Positions 1 through 11,995 of a stretch of DNA of 64,000 nt are shown here, piece by piece. A program made the translations under genes and the position numbers. Where the stretch lies: contig OZ025659.1 of the NCBI GenBank assembly GCA_964019335.1, positions 124,001 through 188,000 of the forward strand, written 5' to 3'. This DNA is from Diplonema japonicum (lineage: Eukaryota > Euglenozoa > Diplonemea > Diplonemida > Diplonemidae). The notes under the pieces were generated by a model. That model had not been told where the DNA came from. It was given only the letters and a program-made list of their open reading frames with translations, and did not search any database. Position 1 is the stretch's first letter. Each line of letters begins with the position of its first letter.

Positions 1-194
1 CGGGAAGCACCAAGTCGACTTTACCGCCCAACTTCAAGAAAGTAATCTTTTACACAGGAAGACACCTTCGACGCAGCCCTCTAAGAAGTAGCCTTGGTTA
101 CCCGGGCTGTCTTTTTCTTTTCCTTTCAAGTTGCCTATTGTCAAGGAACATGCGCACAACCTTGTTGAGCATCAATGAAACATAGGGGACCTAA

Positions 195-425
195 GCGGGT
201 AATTTGTGAAACTATGGGGGGTTTTTTGAGCATTTTGGAAACTAAGGGGTTGACTTTGAGCGATTTCCCGCCGTAGGGGCCTAGTTAGGGCATTTAAAAC
301 CTGGGGGGGTGTACTTTGAACACTTTGGAAACCTAGGGGGCGGGATTTGAGCGTTTTGAAGACTTAGGGGGTGGACTTTGAGCATTTTGGAAACCTAGGG
401 GTCAAGTTAGGACAAGTTAGGGCTC
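195..425. repeat. Degenerate tandem repeat, ~30-38 bp unit
   Basis: About six imperfect head-to-tail copies of a unit resembling 'actttgagcattttggaaa' followed by 'cctagggg'. The copies differ by substitutions and short indels, so the array is old or fast-evolving. It lies just past the 3' end of the first minus-strand gene. No open frame across it looks coding, and bases 1-194 hold nothing I recognise. Confidence 0.7.
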
Positions 426-491
426 TACCCCCCCCTTTTTTTTTAAAGCTTTTACAGAAAAAAAAAAAGAAAAAAAAGGGGGTTTTATTTT

Positions 492-974
492 TCATTTCCA
501 GCCAGCAGGCCGTCGGGTTTCCATGGTTGTCAGATGTATCTGACCGCAGCCCCGTTCCTCTAGTAACGTTTCGAAAGAGGGCACCACCAACCAGATATTC
601 GAATTGTGTGCCACCCTCGGCAGGAATGAGAATGAGTTTGCCAGCCTGCTTGAGATTACGATATCTTCTGGCGGTTCGTTGGACTCGGCGATTTCCGCTA
701 CTTTTATTACCATGCTGATGTGTGTGGGGGGTTTTTTGTCATTCTCTTTTCGCCGAGCCTGTACCTGGACTGGTTCGTAACCCCATCTGCATGTGTCTCG
801 GAGTGCTCCAGGAGAGGCGCCGCCCCACTGCCTGTACGCGTATTTCTCATGTGCTCTCCCTATTTCTTGTTGGATTTTTTTGGTCAGCCTGCCCAAGTCC
901 TTCACCCCCGCTACTTGCCTTTCAAGGTCTACAAGGACCGCAACTCTTTTTAATGCTGTAGTCGTTTTCAGCAT
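492..974 (-). CDS. Hypothetical protein, about 160 aa
   Basis: An open frame of about 160 codons, starting at an ATG directly behind an A-tract as other genes here do. The N-terminal half is basic and helical (MLKTTTALKRVAVLVDLERQ...). I recognise no domain. Near residue 72 a 50-nt segment (GTACAGG...CACATCAG) looks like the short introns of this window. Removing it switches to another open frame with a different C-terminus, so the second half is uncertain. A fragment of a mobile element is an alternative. The tandem repeat at 195-425 follows its 3' end. Confidence 0.4.
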   Translation of the reverse strand: MLKTTTALKRVAVLVDLERQVAGVKDLGRLTKKIQQEIGRAHEKYAYRQWGGASPGALRDTCRWGYEPVQVQARRKENDKKPPTHISMVIKVAEIAESNEPPEDIVISSRLANSFSFLPRVAHNSNIWLVVPSFETLLEERGCGQIHLTTMETRRPAGWK

Positions 975-1673
975 TTTTTTTTTTTTTGGCGGTTTCCTTT
1001 TTTTTGGGGGGTTTTTTTTGCGGTGAATCATTGGGGGAAATATAAAAAAAAAAAAAGGAAAACAACGTATATCTCGATCAGTGTGGAAGGTGAAAAAAAA
1101 GTTTTTTTACTGTAAGTGAAAGAAGTAAGAAAAAGAAATGTCGGCCTCTTACAGTATGCCCCGAGCGGGGGGGGGGGGGGGGGGGAACCAGAAATGAAAA
1201 AAAAAGAAAAAAAAAAAAGACATTTATGAATAATATTCGATTTGGGGATAAAATAAATCACTATGATGGAAAAGGTATTCAAACCACCGGTGGTGTGGTG
1301 CAAATGAATTTAAGGGAAAGATTAGGATTACAGTAAAAAGAAAAAGAAAAACCAAAAAAAAAAAAGATTTTAGGTGAGACCGGAGAAAGAAAACAGGGGG
1401 GAAATAAAAAGGGTAGGTTCTTTTTCTCCCCCCCCTTTCTCCACTGGGTTTTTCCCACCCGGCCAGAATAGTTACTGCTTAATGTAGGGGGGGGAAAAAA
1501 GAAAAGAAATTAAAAAAAGGAGGGGGGTGGTTTTTTTTCCCATTCTTTTTTCTCACCCTTCTCCACGTTTCCTTCTTTCTTTGTTTTTTTTTTCCTTCTT
1601 ATAATCTCCAATCTCCTTGATTTTTTTCATTTCACCCTCCCCCTCCTTCCGCTCAAGTACGAGAGAAAAAAAA

Positions 1674-1708
<35 letters not shown>

Positions 1709-1786
1709 AAAAAAAAAAATGACTAAAAAATTATCGGAAAAAAAAGAAAAAAGAAAAATAAAAACACACTTTTTCCAACTTTCCCA
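975..1786. other. Homopolymer-rich spacer
   Basis: Between PP5 and the first hypothetical gene. It contains a G19 run (1167-1185), A-tracts of more than 20 (about 1681-1703) and purine-rich stretches. I see no coding frame or RNA gene. Confidence 0.7.
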
Positions 1787-1966
1787 CTACTGGAACTGAA
1801 ACATGCGGGAGTAGGCCATGGACTTCTTACCGGGATGGGGCTGCGAAGTGAAAACTGTGTAGGATGGCCGGAAGTCAGGGTGCTTCAAGGTGATGAACGC
1901 AGCCTTGTTCCCCACAGTGTCGCAATAATTAGGGGCACTGAAAACCGTGATACACTTACCACCTGC

Positions 1967-2014
<48 letters not shown>

Positions 2015-3386
2015 CCCTCTTTGAAATACCATGTTCCACCACGTACCCCTCGTCCTTCACCTCGTGCGATCTGATCATGTAGTCCAACCCGTTTGTTTTC
2101 AGGAAATTCTCTGTCACATCCGGCCCAAATGTCACACCCACACCTCTCTTGTTCGGTGCCCTACCCGGCATGTCCATCGGATCAGACCAAAGCATTTGAC
2201 ACATCAGCCCACTGTCTGGCTCGCAAAATCTTGTTTCCTTGTTGATCATATCAATGGTAACGTTGTCCTGCCCGTACAGCCCGCCGTGCACGGTCCATAC
2301 TTTCCCGTTGATAACGTGGGAAAGAGGCAAGGACTGGAAGGCCTCCTGGAATAGATCGAAGAGGTCCCCACCTGACCCGAGTTTTGCGTTCACCTCACCT
2401 TCAAACCCGTAGACAGTGTTCAAGGACCGGCCTTCGTGGTTACCCCTCGACATGAAGAAATAATTGGGGTAGAGCAGCTGGAGGAGGATATTATTTATAT
2501 TGTTTTTTTTTTTTTTTTTTTGTACACCTTGTAACCCAGGAGCAAGAGGAAACACTCAACAGAGTAGCTGCCCCTGTCCACAAAATCACCATTGAAAAGG
2601 TACCAATTGTCAGGCGACGGGTCTCCTCCGAGCTTTTTTTTTATTTATTTTTCTTTTTTTATTCTGTTGACTTACCTTGAACAAATGAAGCAAATCGTAG
2701 AACTGCCCGTGTACATCACCGCATACGTTAACCCTGGCCCCCTCGGGGATGTTCACAGGGACGGCATTGGGGAAGGACGCGAAGACGTTTCTACCTTCGA
2801 CCAGCATTCCTGTGACGTCACGCTTGGAGGGCATCTTCTCTGCAGAAAGGTGTTTTTTAAGATCCTCTACAAATTCATGAGAGACCTTGCCGTCTGCCGG
2901 GAGACGAGGGCCTTCGTAGCTGGGGGGGATAGGGATCTCCAGCCATGGGCTGGCACCGTCATTAGCATATTTTTCACAGAGAAGACCCTTCTCTTCTGTT
3001 TTGATTGCAAGGAGAAATGCTTGGCGCTTGACCTCCTTGTCGCATTCTTTGAATTTCTTCGCTGCATCCGCGTCGCCTGGTTTCATCAAGGTTACCCTTT
3101 TATAATCTTTCAATGCTTCCTTCCACTTGCCAAGCATCACGTGCCCACTTGCGCGTCTGTAGTACGCCTTGGCGAAACCCGGTTCTAATTCAATGCTCCG
3201 TGTGGCGTCACTGATGGCAGCCCCTGCGCAGTCGGTCCTCAACAGTGCAAAGGCCCTGTTGCACAAAACCGGGGGTTGGGGGTCCAACTCAATGGATTTG
3301 GTGTACATGGCGATGGCTTGCGGGTATTTTTTTGCTTTGAAGTACGCGTTCCCCTCATCTTTCAGCTGCAGTGCTTCTTCGGACAT
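1787..3386 (-). CDS. PPP5C: Serine/threonine protein phosphatase 5 (TPR-PP2A-like), 479 aa
   Basis: Four exons: 3386-2676, 2632-2528, 2477-2030 and 1962-1787 (1440 nt in frame). The introns are 43, 50 and 67 nt, all GT-AG, and the last is mostly a long A run. Residues 5-106 form three TPR repeats that keep the dicarboxylate-clamp residues (K9, N13, N43, K73, R77) known in this family to bind the Hsp90 C-terminus. The catalytic domain has GDVHGQ (223-228), GDFVDRG (252-258) and RGNHE (283-287), then SAPNYCD near the end, so both metals can be coordinated. At 479 aa it is close to the usual ~490-500. The start ATG follows an A-tract. Expected role: dephosphorylation of Hsp90 client complexes in cytosol and nucleus. 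The identification is firm; the exact intron ends rest on frame and family alignment. Confidence 0.95.
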
Positions 3387-4223
3387 TTTTTTTTTTCGGT
3401 TTTTTTTTCCCCTCCCTCACGCGCTCTATATCTTTGGTACCCTTTTTTTGTGGTTTTTTTTTAACGAAACGAAAAATAATGAAAAAGTGAGGAGGGGGGG
3501 GGGCATAAAAAATTGAGGGATGAGGGCGGGAAAAATGGGAAATACTCGGGGGGGGGGGGGGGGGGGGGGGGGAGATTTTGGGATGTTTTGTGAGCAGAAA
3601 AAAATCATGGTGGAAAAAAAAATGGAGGGGAGACAAGGGGGCGGGGACAAAAAAAAAAACAATTCAAAAGAAATAAAATCAACAATGGGAAAGGGGAGCC
3701 GAAGGTTATCCTAAGAGATAGCAAATACAAAAAATTCACTATGATAGGAACGAAGTGGTTAGCAACGGCCCGCCAAAAAAAACAAAGAGAAAATATTGGG
3801 GGGGGGGCCGAATACCAACTATAAAAGAAAAAAGGGACTTTTTCTATTTTCCTCTTCTTTTTCGCCCCTGTTTCCTTTCCTTTTTTTTTCAGGTAAAAAA
3901 AATAAAGAAAATACATTGCGTACGAACTGCTGAGGAGAAAAAAGAAGGGGGGGGGGGAGAAAAGAAAAAACAGGAAAAAACGGGATAAGAACGAGCAACA
4001 AAAAAGGAACAGGGAGAAGGGCTAAAGGAAAGAGAGAAAATAAAAAAGCACTATCCAAGTTTTTTTTTTTAAAGAGTGGTGGGGGGGTTAGCCTCCCTGT
4101 CTTTATTTGTTTGTCACTCTCCTGATTCCCTAAGCCGGAAAAAGAGAAAATAAATCTTGAAAAAAAAGGGTGGGGGTATTGGCTTTTTCAAAATATTGTG
4201 CCCAAGCACACGGATTCAAAGTT

Positions 4224-4263
<40 letters not shown>

Positions 4264-4440
4264 CGTTTCCCATGTTCTTTCAGTTCATCCCACGCAGGCA
4301 CTCTTGTGTGTTTATTTTTTTCCCAAAAAAAAGGGGTTCTGGATCACCTTTTTTTTTTTACTCTAATTTTTTACAACGCACAAAAAAAGGGGGCTGACAA
4401 TTTGTCCTTTTTTCTTTCTTTCTGTTTTCCTTCTCATCAT
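3387..4440. other. Homopolymer-rich spacer
   Basis: About 1 kb upstream of PP5. It contains G25 (3548-3572), several A/G-rich stretches and T38 (4226-4263). No gene, tRNA or other RNA recognised. Confidence 0.7.
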
Positions 4441-5621
4441 CTAATTCTCTGTTTTGACTGGCTGAGGCTGTTTCTTCTTGCTGCTCTGCTTTTTAGGAGC
4501 TTCGTTCCCCAAAGCGGAGCCCCAGTTCCCCCTCGACCCCAGTCCAAGAGCTTCCTTGCCTTCTGCAGAGGGGATCGTCTCGCTCTTTACAGGAACACCT
4601 TTGCCACCCTTCTGGCCCTTACCCCCTGCAACTTTCTTCCCGGAAGCTGCTCCCGCTGCCGCGGCCGCCATGGCAGGGTACGTAGGGAAGGTCCCGTTGT
4701 TCATTTGCTGCTGTTGTTGTTGTTGTTGTTGCTGTTGTTGATAGTAGTAGAGGTACATCTGTTGTTGCTGGGCCCAGCCGTTCATTGAGTTCGCGCCTTG
4801 TGCGTTGCCTCCCTGTCCCTGTGCTTGTGCTTGTCCCTGCGCCTGTGCCTGGGCTTGCCCCTGTGCCTGCGTTGGAGCCTGTGCCTGTCCTTGCCAGTTT
4901 GGGTAATAGTAACCGTTTTGTGGCATGTAGTTCCCAGGAAGCTGTTTCCCTTCCACGGGCTTGGCTTGGTTTCCACCAGCCCAGGTTGACCACGGGAGTT
5001 GCGCACCGTTCGCTGACGGTGCCGCTTGCGCAGCTTGCGATGGAGCAGCTGCCTCCGTAGTGGGCGAAGCAGAGGGCGCGGGTTGAGGCTGTTTGGTACT
5101 TGTTTTGGGCTTCGTGGGGTTTGGCTGCTTCCCGATGGTGATGCCGTTTGCGGGGGCACCGATGACGGAGCCAAGAGCCGTGCTTGTCCCAAAACGCGGC
5201 CGCAGGCTGTAGTCAATGGCCCAGCTCTGACTTGCTGAAGGGGGTTGGTGTTGTTGCTGCTGTGGGTCGGTGTTGGTTCCCCAGCCGGACCTGTTGTACA
5301 CGTGTTGGTCATCACCGGGCTTCGTCTGTGCCTGGCCTTCCGCAGGGTAGAATGGAGCTGCCGAGACAGAGAACGTCGTAGGCCCTGCAGTGGCAGCGGG
5401 CGAGGGCTCGGGTTTCTTTTCCGTTGTGTCCACCGGAGCCTGAGGCCTTGGGGGACTGCCAAGCCCTCCTCCCAAGTGGTTAGTAATGGACTGCACGTCA
5501 CCGATGCCTAACCCCCAGTTGGCCCTGTTGAATGGTTTCGGTACAAATGGAGGTGCATCCGCCGCTTCCCTGTCCAGCAATCTCCCGCTTTTCGACCTCT
5601 TCGGTTCCTGTTGGTTTTTGT

Positions 5622-5654
<33 letters not shown>

Positions 5655-6973
5655 TGTTGTTTTCTAGTACCTCTTCCTTTGTTTCGCCTTCCCCCTTGAC
5701 GGCGGTCTTTTCCTTCACTTCAGGGTCGATCTGCGCCTTCTTCTCTTCGTTTGCCTTCTCCGCCCTTTTCTCCGCTTTCGTTTTCTTCTGCGTTTTTTTT
5801 TTTTTTTTTTTTTTTTTTTTGTTAAAAAGGTGTATTAGGGGATACCTTCTTGGGTTCTTCTTTTTCCTTTTCTTTCTCTTTCTTCTTTTCCTTTTCCTTC
5901 TTCACGGGTTCAGGGTGCTGTTTCTTCTCGGGTTCCTTCTCCTTCTCTTTTTCCTTCTCTTTCTCCTGAGCTTTGTTTTTCTTCTTCTTTTTGTTTTTGG
6001 ACTCTTTTTCCTCGGGGGCTGTGGATGCGGGGGTAGGGGTGGCGGCGACGGTGGGGGCGGGGGCGGGAGCAGGGGCGGTTTCCTCGGGCTGCACAACAAC
6101 CTGCTCTTGTTGCTGGTCTGCTTTGTCACCACTGAAGGAGAAAAGATCCTTCTTGGGAACCTGCATGTCGAAGGGGAGCACCACTTTCGCATTCTGTTCC
6201 TCATACACGGCGGCGGCACGAGCAGCAGAAGGCGATCGCTGCCTTGCAGCAGACCTCGATCTGTTCCGGGAAGCAGAAGGTGACCTCCCCGACCTTCCTC
6301 TTGTAATCTCGCGGTCTTTAACCCGCAGGGGGGGTGCTACAGCAATATCTTTCTTCTCTTCTTTCTTCTTTCCAACCAATGCCGACCAAGATGGGACCTG
6401 TACGGCGGGCTCAGCGGGAAGGGGCTCTACCGTGACCTCTCTTGCTGCTGCTGGTGCGAATAAAGGAGTCGAGATTCTACTGGAAGCCTTGACTTCAGGA
6501 GGCTCAGAGATCTCGTCTTCGCTCATTGCAGCCCATTCAATTACTTCTTTGACAGGTTTGGGCTCGGGTTTTGGCTGTCGCGATTGGGGCTTTTCTGGGG
6601 GGGTGGCAGCGGTGGTGGTGTTTGAGGAGCTGTTGTTGTTGCGGAGCATTTCTGCGAAGGACATTCCTCGCTGCGAAACGGTGCCAGAGATGCCCACGTT
6701 GTAGGTAACGATCCTTGCTCCTTGCGACGTGTTTACCTCCCGTTCAATTTCGCCCTTCTTTTTTTTCTCGGTCGCTCCGTCTGCTGCGTTTGGCGCACGC
6801 TTCGTAGCGGCACTTCGCTGTGATTCGATATTTTTGATGTTCGTAGGGGCCCGGTATCTGGTTTTTTTTTTTTCTTTCTTTTTTCTTTTTGAAAGAACAT
6901 ACCCTGCTGACTTTTTCTGTTTCATCTGGCCTCCACCTGCACCCCGTCTCCCATTTGAGCTTGCCCTCCTCAT
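4441..6973 (-). CDS. Low-complexity K/E- and Q-rich protein, 788 aa
   Basis: Four exons: 6973-6903, 6857-5846, 5787-5671 and 5607-4441 (2367 nt in frame). Introns are 45, 58 and 63 nt with GTATGT, GTATCC and GTACTA donors and long A-tracts. Two of them are multiples of three without stops, so intron retention would only insert lysine-rich peptide. The N-terminus is basic. Next come an acidic patch (MSEDEISEPPEV), an RS-like stretch (GRSGRSPSASRNRSRS), long K/E blocks, and a C-terminal half with QA/QG repeats, YYYQ followed by 12 Gln, and GGKGQKGGKG. This composition is common in RNA-associated scaffold proteins, but no domain is recognised and function is not assigned. The exon structure is better supported than any role. 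Confidence 0.75.
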
Positions 6974-7047
6974 GCCTAGTACGGCCTACTTGTGTTCGTG
7001 TGGTGTTTTCGAGTTCTTTTTTTTTAATGTCCCTTTTTTGTGAGCGT

Positions 7048-7099
<52 letters not shown>

Positions 7100-7455
7100 A
7101 AAAAAATATATTGAAGCAATGGAAGAAGGGGGGTAAAAAAAAAGGATTAGAAAAACCATAAAAAGGGGGGTTTTTTAAATAAAAAACTAAAGGAAAAGCA
7201 TGGAAGAAAAAAAGAAGAAAAAAAACTAATAGAATCAACACAAACTTGTCCAAAGAGAGGGGGACGAAAAAAAAAAACTTTGATGAAACAAAAAAAAAAA
7301 AAAAAAACCACATTTTTTTTTCTTCCTCCCCTCCCCTCACTTTTTAAATACCCTCCAGCGGCCGGCTGAAATAACCGGCGAAAGGAATGTGCCCGCGGAA
7401 ACGCAAAAAAAAAAAAAAAAAAAAAAAAGAAATGAAGAAGGGGGAAAAAAAAACA
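6974..7455. other. Spacer with T46 run
   Basis: Between the helicase gene and the K/E/Q-rich gene. It contains T46 (7050-7095), and further A runs near 7290 and 7405-7428. Part is presumably the 5' leader of the downstream gene. No other gene seen. Confidence 0.7.
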
Positions 7456-10433
7456 CTATTTCCCAGTAATACGACCGACGCCAATGGCGGACCCCGCTGC
7501 CAAGAGGCGTTGGGTTTCACTGTCAAGGGTATTGAGCAGTAGTTTCTTCGCGCTCTGCACATCGGCGTGAGTTTGACCATCGATTTGCAAGTACAGTTTT
7601 CGTTCACCGGGCGGCGCCTTACCCTTCTTGCAGTAGATACCTTTGGCCATGACGGTCGCTTCAATACCCTGCTCTTCAAGTATGGTTTGGCACTGCTCAC
7701 GGTTGGTGACCTTCCACCTAGCTTGCACAGGGTAGTCGTTGATTTCAATTTCAGAGGTGAATTTATTTCTGTTTTTTTTTTTTTTTTCTTTTCTTTTTTT
7801 TTTTTTTTTTTTCCATACTGTTCCGCCATTTCCTGTGCCTTTGCCAGCTGCAGAGAGAGCGTTTTCGCGTACTCCTGCGCCTTGTTCACCTTTGCCATCG
7901 AGTGGATGGCCACTGTCCCACCTGCCTTCGTGTAAGAAGTAGGCCTTTCCTTGTCAATGTTGACCTCCACGTGCTCATCGTCAGACGGGTTATCATTCTG
8001 CTTTTGTTATTTTTTTTTTCTTTTTTTTTTTCCCCATCAAAACACACCTCTTCACTGTCGTTGTCGTCGACCAAGCCCCTTGCCCGCATCTGTGCCTTGA
8101 TGTCCTCTTTTTTCCTGCGCGACTCCTCCTTGTCGAATTTGTAGCCCCGGCCTCCGAAGCCTCTGCACAGTTGGTTTTTTAAATAAAAAGAACTTTTTTT
8201 TTCCCCGCCCACCATACCCATTTGGCCTGAAGTAAGGTACCAAACCGTTCTTCTTTTTCGTCCAGAAATCGTTGGCAATGTGTTGGAGTTCTTCGGGGAT
8301 GTCGTTGTTTGAAGATTCCAGTGCGCGGACCAACCACGTGGCGTGCTGCTCATCCTCACCTATGGTGTAGAAGGAGAAGGCTGTCCCACGCTTCCCAGCA
8401 CGACCCGTGCGTCCAATTCGGTGGATGTAGTCCTCAAAGTGCGAAGGGATGGTGTAGTTAATAACAAGCTCAAGGTCGGGTACGTCAATACCTCGGGAGG
8501 CCACTGAGGTGGCGATGAGAACGCGTTTGCCTGACATGTCGAAATCGTGAAGCGCAAGATCTCGATCGATCTGGTCCATGCCTCCGTGGAGCATGATGCA
8601 CTGGTTGCTGTACCCCGCGTCGTACATGCTTTTCCACAAGATATCGACCTCTTCCTGGCTCTTCGTGAAGACGAGGATCAGCCCCTTGTCGTACCACTCG
8701 CCCACGATTTGCAGAAGCCGTAAGAATTTGTGGTTTGCATCTTCGAAACATTCTACAAATTGAGTCACGTTGGTAGAAGGGTTGCACCGCCCACCAATAA
8801 CGACCTCCGCGGGGTTCACTAGAAACCTCTTTGCAGCGGCTTCGATTTGTTTGGGGAACGTGGCGGAAAACATAACCATTTGCCTGTCAGGTTGGATGTT
8901 TTGAACAATCTTCGCAACCTGCGGACCGAACCCAAGATCGAACATTCTGTCCGCCTCGTCCAAAACGCAGAACGAAGCTCGCGACGTGTTCACAACTTTT
9001 CCTTTGTTCGCTACCATTAAGTCGATCAACCTACCGGGTGTTCCTACTATAACGTGGACTCCTCTTCTGCATTCTGCAATCTGTTCTGAGATCCCCACAC
9101 CGCCGTATGCAGCGAGGGACTTCACCCCGACTTTCTTCCCGAACTTCACAAACTCCTTTTGAATTTGTGTAGCGAGCTCTCTTGTGGGAATCAATACAAA
9201 TCCTATCGGCCCGTCGAAATCCCCCAAAGGAGGTTGGTCCAATATATGCCGGATCATTGGTAGAACATATGCCAGGGTTTTCCCGCTTCCTGTTCTCGCG
9301 CATCCTATCATGTCACGTCCGGACATGATTAAAGGGATAGCTTGAGCTTGGATGGGAAATGGGACTTCGTAGTTGTGCGATTTGAGGTCGGAGAGGACCG
9401 ATTCGGTTAGCCCGCATTGTTCCCATTTTTCGATGGGGGCGGGGATGCATTCGCCGCGTACTTTGATTTTGTCCAGGGCTCTGCGGCGTTCTTTGACCTG
9501 TTCAGGTGTGAGGGTTTTAACGGCTTTAGCTTCGACGTAGAAATCCTTTCGGAAGGGGATGTAGTCGCGGGTGTCGTGGTTGATAGGGTTCAAATCCTTC
9601 ACCTTCCCCTCGGTGTTGGTCAGCTTGTAGGATCGTTCTTTGAAGTCTGCATCGTCGAAGTCAAGCTGCATTTCTTGTTTTTCTTTTTCGCTTTGTTGCT
9701 GCAGTTTTTCGAGCTTGGCCTGGTCGGCCCTTTCTTTCTCTTCTTTACGTTTTACCTCAAGCTCCGCCTCGTCGATTGTAACAGGTTTGATATTTTTCAA
9801 CGCGTCTAAGAAGTTGTTGTCGCTTTCTTGGTTTGCTGGTTCGTCGGTGGCATCTTTTGTTTTTCTCCGTTCTCTCCAGTTCAGCGTTCGGATCTCGTCA
9901 AGGGCTACGGTTGTTTTTGCCTTGTCGTTGACACCTATGATGCTTGGAAGGGAGTCGCATTTGCTGTTGTTGTCGGCGAGGAATGCGGAGAAGGGGTCGA
10001 CATGGTCTTCAGCCATGCTGTTTGAAGTGTGAGTGTCTGTGATGGGTTGTTCGTCTTCCTCTTCATCGTGGTCCGATTCATGCCAACCTCGGTTTTCCAT
10101 TTCCCATTGGAGTCTTCGCTGTTCGTATTCGTTTTCCTCGGCGGCTTTTACCTTCGCTCTCACCTTTTGTATCTTTTCGACTTTTAATTTTCGTTGGTTC
10201 GCCTCCTCCTCGAGGTCCATTTGCTCGCGTGCTCTTTGTTCCGCCAGAATTTCTGCGGGGGTCTTCGCTGCCATCAGCAGTTTTTCCTTATCCGCGGCGC
10301 GTTGTTTTCTCCTCTCCTCTTTTCGTTTTTCGTGTGCTTCTCGGCGTAATCGCCTCGAATTTTCGTTTACTCTTCTCGCATCAGAATCTTCAGAGCTGCT
10401 GCTGGATGACCGCTTTCTTTTCGGGACCCCCAT
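7456..10433 (-). CDS. DDX46: DEAD-box RNA helicase, PRP5/DDX46 type, 941 aa
   Basis: Four exons: 10433-8218, 8162-8048, 8000-7819 and 7768-7456 (2826 nt in frame). Introns are 55, 47 and 50 nt. The N-terminus is serine/charge-rich with coiled coil. The helicase core has a PIQAQAIPLI Q motif, ARTGSGKT (about 378-385), PTRELA, DEAD (about 491-494), SAT (about 520) and HRIGRTGRAGK (about 669). The C-terminus carries the DDX46-specific extension (SEIEINDYPVQARWKV, then a KH-like segment), which separates it from other DEAD-box proteins. PRP5/DDX46 remodels the U2 snRNP during branch-point recognition in the nucleus, fitting a genome rich in introns. The second intron has an AAGCAG acceptor, so one glutamine may be optional. 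It is shorter than the human protein mainly in the N-terminal region. Confidence 0.95.
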
Positions 10434-10647
10434 GCTGGGTTTTTATTTTCTTTTTTTTCCCCTCTTTCTTCTCCGATGTCCTTTGGGGGTGAGGGTGATA
10501 TTATTTTTGTTATTATTATTATTATTATTTTTTTTTTTTTAGGCCACACTTTCTTCTTTCTTCTGTTTTTTTTTTTACTCATAAAAAAAAAAAGCCAAGA
10601 GGGAAACATAAAAGATGTCTCGAGGGAAAACACCTTTTTTTTTTTGC

Positions 10648-10686
<39 letters not shown>

Positions 10687-10730
10687 CGACGGTCCCCTTT
10701 TTTTTTGTTTTCTCTTTTTCTTCTCCCTCC

Positions 10731-10936
10731 TCAATCCGAATCCGACAAGATGTCTGCAAACTGTGAGGGGGGTATTTTTTTTTTTTTTTTTTGTCCTCTT
10801 AGACACCACATACCCTATCTTTAGCACTCGCCATTGATTGCAACTTGCGGGCTTGTTCCTCGACTGCCTTCTTCTGCTGTTCTAGAGATGTTTTGTAGTC
10901 GCTCCAATTCTGTGTGGGGGGTTTTTTCTTCTTCTT

Positions 10937-10971
<35 letters not shown>

Positions 10972-11503
10972 ATACATGTTTCATGATGTCCTCTTCGCCC
11001 CTTTCTGTGACCGTGGTCTCGGTGATGGACTCCACTTCCTTCCTCCGCTTGGCTTTTCGCTCGCTGGCGAAGTGCTCGGATTTGTTCCGGCTTTCTTCGA
11101 TCGCCCGTTTTCTTCTATCGCCTGAAGTTTCGATTGCGACGCTGTTTTGCGCCATGTCAACCTCCTTAGGGATGAAGAGCCCCTGGCCAACCGTGTCCTG
11201 GTCGGACCACATGAACTGGTTCTCTTTTGAACCAAAGGCTTTTTGCGTGGTCCCCTTCGCACCCCCGCCACTCCCTACGTTCAGTGGGTCGATTCTCATA
11301 AGCCTTGCGACTTGTTCGACCGCTTTTCCATATTGGTTCACCGCTGATTTTGCCATCTCTTCGTTGCCTTCCCTCACCGCCGTCCTATGCTTTTTAACGA
11401 TCTTTCGCACACGCCATCTTCTCAAGCTGTCCTCCCAGCCCACAGGACGAGGGGCCTGCCGGGCACGGTACTGGTCCTCGATGGACTGCAATACAGCCGC
11501 CAT
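10731..11503 (-). CDS. Small basic helical protein of unknown function, 217 aa
   Basis: Three exons: 11503-10976, 10909-10814 and 10760-10731 (654 nt in frame). Introns are 66 nt (GTATGC...CACACAG) and 53 nt (GTATGT...CTCACAG). The last exon is only 30 nt and encodes the acidic end FADILSDSD. Without that splice the frame stops after VCGV. The protein starts MAAVLQSIEDQYRARQ and contains W-R-V-R and K/R-rich helices (residues 25-60), then a charged C-terminal coil (about 170-205). I recognise no family. The basic helices with an acidic tail would suit a nuclear protein, but that is inference. A short upstream frame (MAAALVPAI) lies in the leader near 11585-11556. Confidence 0.65.
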
Positions 11504-11529
11504 TTTTTTCTTCTTTTTTTTTTTTTTTC

Positions 11530-11941
11530 TCTTTGTAATTTCCGTTGTATTATTTGTTCAGATGGCTGGGACAAGGGCCGCGGCCATAATTCCTCGGCGG
11601 GTCAACTAAAGGTCGAGCTGGAGACGAAGACGAGGTGGGTGATCAAAGACCTCAGCGCGCCCAGGAGCATGCCGATAGAACCACAAGGTCCTGCTGGTAC
11701 TGACACAGCCACAAAAAGTGAAGATACGGGTTTGGCCTTTGGTGATAACCCTGAATCTATTTTCTTGGTCCTGTCACGAAAGAAGCGCGTTGACTGTAAT
11801 GCAGCAATTGTAAATGTCATGGGGAAGTTAAAACATATAACATGTAACCCAAACCTGACAGCAGCAGAGTGCAGAAAAAAACCCCGAACAGCTGTGACAA
11901 CGAATCCAGATGCAACAACAACAACAACAATAAATAAATAA
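11530..11941 (+). other. Possible plus-strand ORF or decayed exon
   Basis: A stop-free plus-strand frame of about 125 codons of normal complexity (DGWDKGRGHNSS... to ...DATTTTTINK). It follows a T-rich stretch ending TTTGTTCAG at about 11560 that would serve as a splice acceptor, and it ends in ATAAATAAATAA. The first in-frame ATG is at 11669. If real it would be the only plus-strand gene in the window. It matches nothing I know and may simply be UTR between two minus-strand genes. Confidence 0.25.
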
Positions 11942-11995
11942 AAAAAAGAACACAAAAAATTCTAAAATAAGGACAGTTTTTTTCTTTTTTTTCTT

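Noticed and set aside
371-718. Plus-strand frame opposite the first gene
   Set aside because: Starts in the tandem repeat, reads through homopolymers and is antisense to a better supported frame.
4198-4788. Plus-strand frame rich in Phe and Leu
   Set aside because: Translation of a T38 run and of the antisense of the polyQ region.
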